Assembly (NCBI GenBank): GCA_018398805.1
Contig: JAGFBZ010000674.1
Coordinates: forward strand, 77,501 to 141,500
DNA from: Hirundichthys speculiger
Taxonomy: Eukaryota; Chordata; Actinopteri; Beloniformes; Exocoetidae
Length of the DNA: 64,000 nucleotides
Direction: 5' to 3'
Part shown: positions 58,381-64,000 of the stretch, one piece after another
Layout of the letters: each line of letters starts with the position of its first letter
Numbering within the stretch: position 1 is the stretch's first letter
The notes under the pieces: model-generated
Told to the model about the DNA's origin: nothing
Database searches by the model: none
The model's input: only the letters and a program-made list of their open reading frames with translations
Made by a program: the position numbers and the translations under genes

Positions 58381-59204
58381 TGATGATAAAATGGAGTGAT
58401 GGGCCAGATTTGGCCCGCTGGCCTTCAGTCTGATGTGTGTCATCCGTTCATGTGACTTCATGGATGATGGCGAGTGTGCAGCTGCTGCTTTGATGGAGGA
58501 ACGTTCCAGTCTGACGGTGGGATGATCCGGTGACGGTGACTTGTGTCTGGCTGCGGTGCTCACACCTGAGGCCGGCCGGCGGCGGCGGCGGAGTAGCAGC
58601 ATGTGGTGGAAAGATGAATCCTGCCGCAGAGGCTGAAGGTCATGGAAACACTCGTATGGAGCGTAATTTAGACAAAAGGCCCTCGGGTGAGATATCCCCT
58701 CCACTCCTAATCTGTGGAAAGGGGATTACAGTAAATCTGTTGCATAGTGACTGTGACATCACGGACGACCCATTTTGCCATGCATAATCACAAAGAGCTC
58801 AGACCTTCCTCCCAGAAAGAGAAGTATGTACGGACTCCCATCAGTGACTCTGAGTGTCATGTTTCCATTAAAGCTGCCCCCCCAGTCCATTTCTGTTGTC
58901 AGCCCCCCCCCCCCCCCCCCCCCCCGTCCTCAGGAGATTCACAGCAACATGAACAAGAACTACTCAGAGCAGCAGCAAGAACAGACTCAGTGAGTGGAGG
59001 ACGTCACGTCACAGACTAACAGAGGAGGAAACAAACACTGGCAGCAGGGAGGCGTCTGGAAGCTGAGCCACAAAACCCAAAAACTTTCATAGAGATATTT
59101 CTGAATGCTTATTGAACACAAATACAAAATGACTCCATTAAAAGCGCTCTGTGTCACTATACCACTGCAGACCAAACGGGGGCACCATAACACCATAGAG
59201 CTCC
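58381..59204. other. unique sequence with GC-rich core and poly-C tract
   Basis: A GC-rich core with GGCGGCGGCGGCGG lies near 58578, then AT-balanced sequence with long repeat-free runs (58640-58810), and a 20-odd C homopolymer at 58902-58925. Frames of 85-130 codons overlap in different frames and show no motif. No gene is supported. Confidence 0.35.
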
Positions 59205-62200
59205 TGGAGTAAGACCATAGACTGCATAAAAAGAACTGGACAAACCCTCAGCTCAGCTGTGATGCTAGCTAGCATTACCGGAGTAAGACCATAGACTGCA
59301 TAAAAAGAACTGGACAAACCCTCAGCTCAGCTGTGATGCTAGCTAGCGTTACCGGAGTAAGATCATAGACTGCATAAAAAGAACTGGACAAACCCTCAGC
59401 TCAGCTGTGATGCTAGCTAGCATTACCGGAGTAAGACCATAGACTGCATAAAAAGAACTGGACAAACCCTCAGCTCAGCTGTGATGCTAGCTAGCGTTAC
59501 CGGAGTAAGACCATAGACTGCATAAAAAGAACTGGACAAACCCCCAGCTCAGCTGTGATGCTAGCTAGCGTTACCGGAGTAAGAACATAGACTGCATAAT
59601 AAAGAACTGGACAAACCCTCAGCTCAGCTGTGATGCTAGCTAGCGTTACCGGAGTAAGACCATAGACTGCATAAAACGAACTGGACAAACCCTCAGCTCC
59701 GCTGTGATGCTAACTAGCGTTACCGGAGTAGGACCATAGACTGCATAAAAAGAACTGGACAAACCCTCAGCTCGGCTGTGATGCTGGCTAGCGTTACCGG
59801 AGTAAGAACATAGACTGCATAAAAAGAACTGGACAAACCCTCAGCTCAGCTGTGATGCTAGCTAGCGTTACCGGAGTAAGACCATAGACTGCATAATAAA
59901 GAACTGGACAAACCCTCAGCTCAGCTGTGATGCTAACTAGCGTTACCGGAGTGAGACCATAGACTGCATGAAAAGAACTGAACAAACCCTCAGCTCAGCT
60001 GTGATGCTAACTAGCGTTACCGGAGTGAGACCATAGACTGCATAAAAAGAACTGGACAAACCCTCAGCTCGGCTGTGATGCTAGCTAGCGTTACTGGAGT
60101 GAGACCATAGACGGCATAAAAAGAACTGGACAAACCCTCAGCTCGGCTGTGATGCTAGCTAGCGTTACCGGAGTAAGACCATAGATGGCATAAAAAGAAC
60201 TGGACAAACCCTCAGCTCAGCTGTGATGCTAGCTAGCGTTACCGGAGTAAGACCATAGACTGCATAAAAAGAACTGGACAAACCCCCAGCTCAGCTGTGA
60301 TGCTAGCTAGCGTTACCGGAGTAAGAACATAGACTGCATAATAAAGAACTGGACAAACCCTCAGCTCAGCTGTGATGCTAGCTAGCATTACCGGAGTAAG
60401 ACCATAGACTGCATAAAAAGAACTGGACAAACCCTCAGCTCCGCTGTGATGCTAACTAGCGTTACCGGAGTAGGACCATAGACTGCATAAAAAGAACTGG
60501 ACAAACCCTCAGCTCGGCTGTGATGCTAGCTAGCGTTACCGGAGTAAGCACATAGACTGCATAAAAAGAACTGGACAAACCCTCAGCTCAGCTGTGATGC
60601 TAGCTAGCGTTACCGGAGTAAGACCATAGACTGCATAATAAAGAACTGGACAAACCCTCAGCTCAGCTGTGATGCTAACTAGCGTTACCGGAGTGAGACC
60701 ATAGACTGCATGAAAAGAACTGAACAAACCCTCAGCTCAGCTGTGATGCTAACTAGCGTTACCGGAGTGAGACCATAGACTGCATAAAAAGAACTGGACA
60801 AACCCTCAGCTCGGCTGTGATGCTAGCTAGCGTTACCGGAGTGAGACCATAGACGGCATAAAAAGAACTGGACAAACCCTCAGCTCGGCTGTGATGCTAG
60901 CTAGCGTTACCGGAGTAAGACCATAGATGGCATAAAAAGAACTGGACAAACCCTCAGCTCAGCTGTGATACTAACTAGCGTTACCGGAGTGAGACCATAG
61001 ACTGCATAAAAAGAACTGGACAAACCCTCAGCTCAGCTGTGATGCTAGCTAGCGTTACCGGAGTAAGACAATAGACGGCATAAAAAGAACTGGACAAACC
61101 CTCAGCTCAGCTGTGATGCTAACTAGCGTTACCGGAGAAAGACCATAGACTGCATAAAAAGAACTGGACAAACCCTCAGCTCATCTGTGATGCTAGCTAG
61201 CGTTACCGGAGTAAGACCATAGACTGCATAAAAAGAACTGGACAAACCCTCAGCTCAGCTGTGATGCTAGCTAGCGTTACCGGAGTAAGACCATAGACTG
61301 CATAATAAAGAACTGGACAAACCCTCAGCTCAGCTGTGATGCTAACTAGCGTTACCGGAGTGAGACCATAGACTGCATAAAAAGAACTGGACAAACCCTC
61401 AGCTCGGCTGTGATGCTAGCTAGCGTTACCGGAGTAAGACCATAGATGGCATAAAAAGAACTGGACAAACCCTCAGCTCCGCTGTGATGCTAACTAGCGT
61501 TACCGGAGTAAGACCATTGACAGCATAAAAAGAACTGGACAAACCCTCAGCTCAGCTGTGATGCTAGCTAGCGTTACCGGAGTGAGACCATAGACTGCAT
61601 AAAAAGAACTGGACAAACCCTCAGCTCCGCTGTGATGCTAACTAGCGTTACCGGAGTAGGACCATAGACTGCATAAAAAGAACTGGACAAACCCTCAGCT
61701 CGGCTGTGATGCTAGCTAGCGTTACCGCAGTAAAAACATAGACTGCATAAAAAGAACTGGACAAACCCTCAGCTCAGCTGTGATGCTAGCTAGCGTTACC
61801 GGAGTAAGACCATAGACTGCATAAAAAGAACTGGACAAACCCTCAGCTCGGCTGCGATGCTAACTAGCATTACCGGAGTAAGACCATAGACGGCATTAAA
61901 AGAACTGGACAAACCATCAGCTCAGCTGTGATGCTAGCTAGCGTTACCGGAGTAAGACCATAGACTGCATAAAAAGAACTGGACAAACCCTCAGCTCAGC
62001 TGTGATGCTAGCTAGCGTTACCGGAGTAAGACCATATACTGCATAATAAAGAACTGGACAAACCCTCAGCTCAGCTGTGATGCTAACTAGCGTTACCGGA
62101 GAAAGACCATAGACTGCATAAAAAGAACTGGACAAACCCTCAGCTCAGCTGTGATGCTAGCTAGCGTTACAGGAGTAAGACCATAGACTGCATAAAAAGA

Positions 62201-64000
62201 ACTGGACAAACCCTCAGCTCAGCTGTGATGCTAGCTAGCGTTACCGGAGTAAGACCATAGACTGCATAAAAAGAACTGGACAAACCCCCAGCTCAGCTGT
62301 GATGCTAGCTAGCGTTACCGGAGTGAGAACATAGACTGCATAAAAAGAACTGGACAAACCTTAGCTCGGCTGCGATGCTAACTAGCGTTACCGGAGTAAG
62401 ACCATAGACGGCATAAAAAGAACTGGACAAACCCTCAGCTCGGCTGTGATGCTAGCTAGCGTTACCGGAGTAAGACCATAGACGGCATAAAAAGAACTGG
62501 ACAAACTCTCAGCTCGGCTGTGATGCTAGCTAGCGTTACCGGAGAAAGACCATAGACTGCATAAAAAGAACTGGACAAACCCTCAGCTCAGCTGTGATGC
62601 TAACTAGCGTTACCGGAGTGAGACCATAGACTGCATAAAAAGAACTGGACAAACCCTCAGCTCAGCTGTGATGCTAGCTAGCGTTACCGGAGTAAGACAA
62701 TAGACGGCATAAAAAGAACTGGACAAACCCTCAGCTCAGCTGTGATGCTAGCTAGCGTTACCGGAGTAAGACCATAGACGGCATAAAAAGAACTGGACAG
62801 ACCCTCAGCTCAGCTGTGATGCTAGCTAGCATTACCGGAGTAAGACCATAGACTGCATAAAAAGAACTGGACAAACCCACAGCTCAGTTGTGATGCTAAC
62901 TAGCGTTACCGGAGTAAGACCATAGACTGCATAAAAAGAACTGGACAAACCCTCAGCTCCGCTGTGATGCTAGCTAGCGTTACCGGAGTAAGACAATAGA
63001 CTGCATAAAAAGAACTGGACAAACCCTCAGCTCAGCTGTGATGCTAGCTAGCGTTACCGGAGTAAGACCATAGATGGCATAAAAAGAACTGGACAAACCC
63101 TCAGCTCAGCTATGATGCTAGCTAGCGTTACCGGAGTAAGACCATAGACTGCATAAAAAGAACTGGACAAACCCTCAGCTCGGCTGCGATGCTAACTAGC
63201 GTTACAGGAGTAAGACCATAGACGGCATAAAAAGAACTGGACAAACCCTCAGCTCAGCTGTGATGCTAGCTAGCGTTACCGGAGTAAGACCATAGACTGC
63301 ATAAAAAGAACTGGACAAACCCACAGCTCAGCTGTGATGCTAGCTAGCGTTACCGGAGTAAGACCATAGACGGCATAAAAAGAACTGGACAAACCCTCAG
63401 CTCAGCTGTGATGCTAGCTAGCGTTACCGGAGTAAGACCATAGACTGCATAAAAAGAACTGGACAAACCCTCAGCTCAGCTGTGATGCTAGCTAGCATTA
63501 CCGGAGTAAGACCATAGACAGCATAAAAAGAACTGGACAAACCCTCAGCTTAGCTGCGATGCTAGCTATCGTTACTGGAGTAAGACCATAGACTGCATAA
63601 AAAGAACTGGACAAACCCTCAGCTCAGCTGTGATGCTAGCTAGCATTACCGGAGTAAGACAATAGACGGCATAAAAAGAACTGGACAAACCCTCAGCTCC
63701 GCTGTGATGCTAGCTAGCATTACCGGAGGATGACCATAGATGGCATAAAAAGAACTGGACAAACCCTCAGCTCAGCTGTGATGCTAGCTAGCATTAACGT
63801 AGGAAGACAATAGACAGCATAAAAAGAACTGGACAAATCCTCAGCTCAGCTGTGATGCTAACTAGCGTTACCGGAGTAAGACCATAGACAGCATAAAATG
63901 AACTGGACAAACCCTCAGCTCAGCTGTGATGCTTGCTAGCATTACCGGAGTAAGACCATAGACTGCATAAAAAGAACTGGACAAACCCTCAGCTCCGCTG
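59205..64000. repeat. 74-bp minisatellite array, runs past the window end
   Basis: About 65 units of GGAGTAAGACCATAGACTGC / ATAAAAAGAACTGGACAAAC / CCTCAGCTCAGCTGTGATGC / TAGCTAGCGTTACC. Variant combinations repeat every ten units: features at 59497 and 59794 recur at 60239 and 60536 (742 bp), and those at 61203 recur at 61944 (741 bp). The reverse frames of 63 codons are read-through. Confidence 0.97.

Noticed and set aside
58312..59019. Frames of 85-130 codons near the GC-rich core and poly-C tract
   Set aside because: They overlap in different frames and strands, one reads through the poly-C run as polyproline, and none has a family motif.
59497..62135. Six reverse 63-codon frames with the same peptide
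   Set aside because: Same-phase read-through of the 74-bp array; their spacing reflects the 742-bp higher-order period, not gene duplication.
59205..64000. CRISPR-like regular array
   Set aside because: Units are contiguous with no unique spacers, and the sequence is vertebrate; it is a minisatellite.

Overview
The window is vertebrate nuclear DNA, almost certainly from a teleost fish. It holds one recognisable host gene with vertebrate-type introns (GT/AG, 92 bp to 10.3 kb), buried in typical fish mobile DNA: Tc1/mariner, hAT, PIF/Harbinger and TTAA-target elements, L2/Rex1/CR1-type LINE fragments and very large minisatellites. There is no sign of bacterial organisation, CRISPR, rRNA or tRNA genes.

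The host gene lies on the minus strand, from the ATG at 37338 to the stop at 2330. Thirteen coding exons with consistent splice sites and phases give 1698 bp (565 codons plus stop). It encodes a phagocyte-type NADPH oxidase heavy chain (gp91phox/NOX2, cybb): six-helix heme domain, FAD motif, NADPH motifs and the conserved C-terminus. A TATA box and a full PU.1-type Ets site lie upstream of exon 1, and an AATAAA signal lies downstream of the stop.

Layout. 1-2330: TE-rich 3' flank and the gene's 3' UTR. 2330-37338: the cybb gene; introns 2, 5, 7, 11 and 12 are swollen by TEs, by a strange degenerate AT-rich repeat, and in intron 2 by an 8.3-kb, 49-bp minisatellite. 37339-42140: promoter, a TAGCTA-rich low-complexity tract, a LINE tail and a CpG-rich block with repeated ATGGCGG-type motifs. 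42144-53745: a 40-bp minisatellite holding two near-identical copies of one 5'-truncated LINE. 53746-59200: Tc1-type and L2 remnants with unassigned unique sequence. 59205-64000: a 74-bp minisatellite that runs off the end of the window.

Almost all remaining open frames are minisatellite read-through or TE fragments. No second host gene could be supported. The most useful observations are the cybb promoter layout, a pair of TTAA-flanked elements that each keep first exons of two convergent genes, nested hAT insertions with readable target-site duplications, and a LINE amplified together with its minisatellite host.
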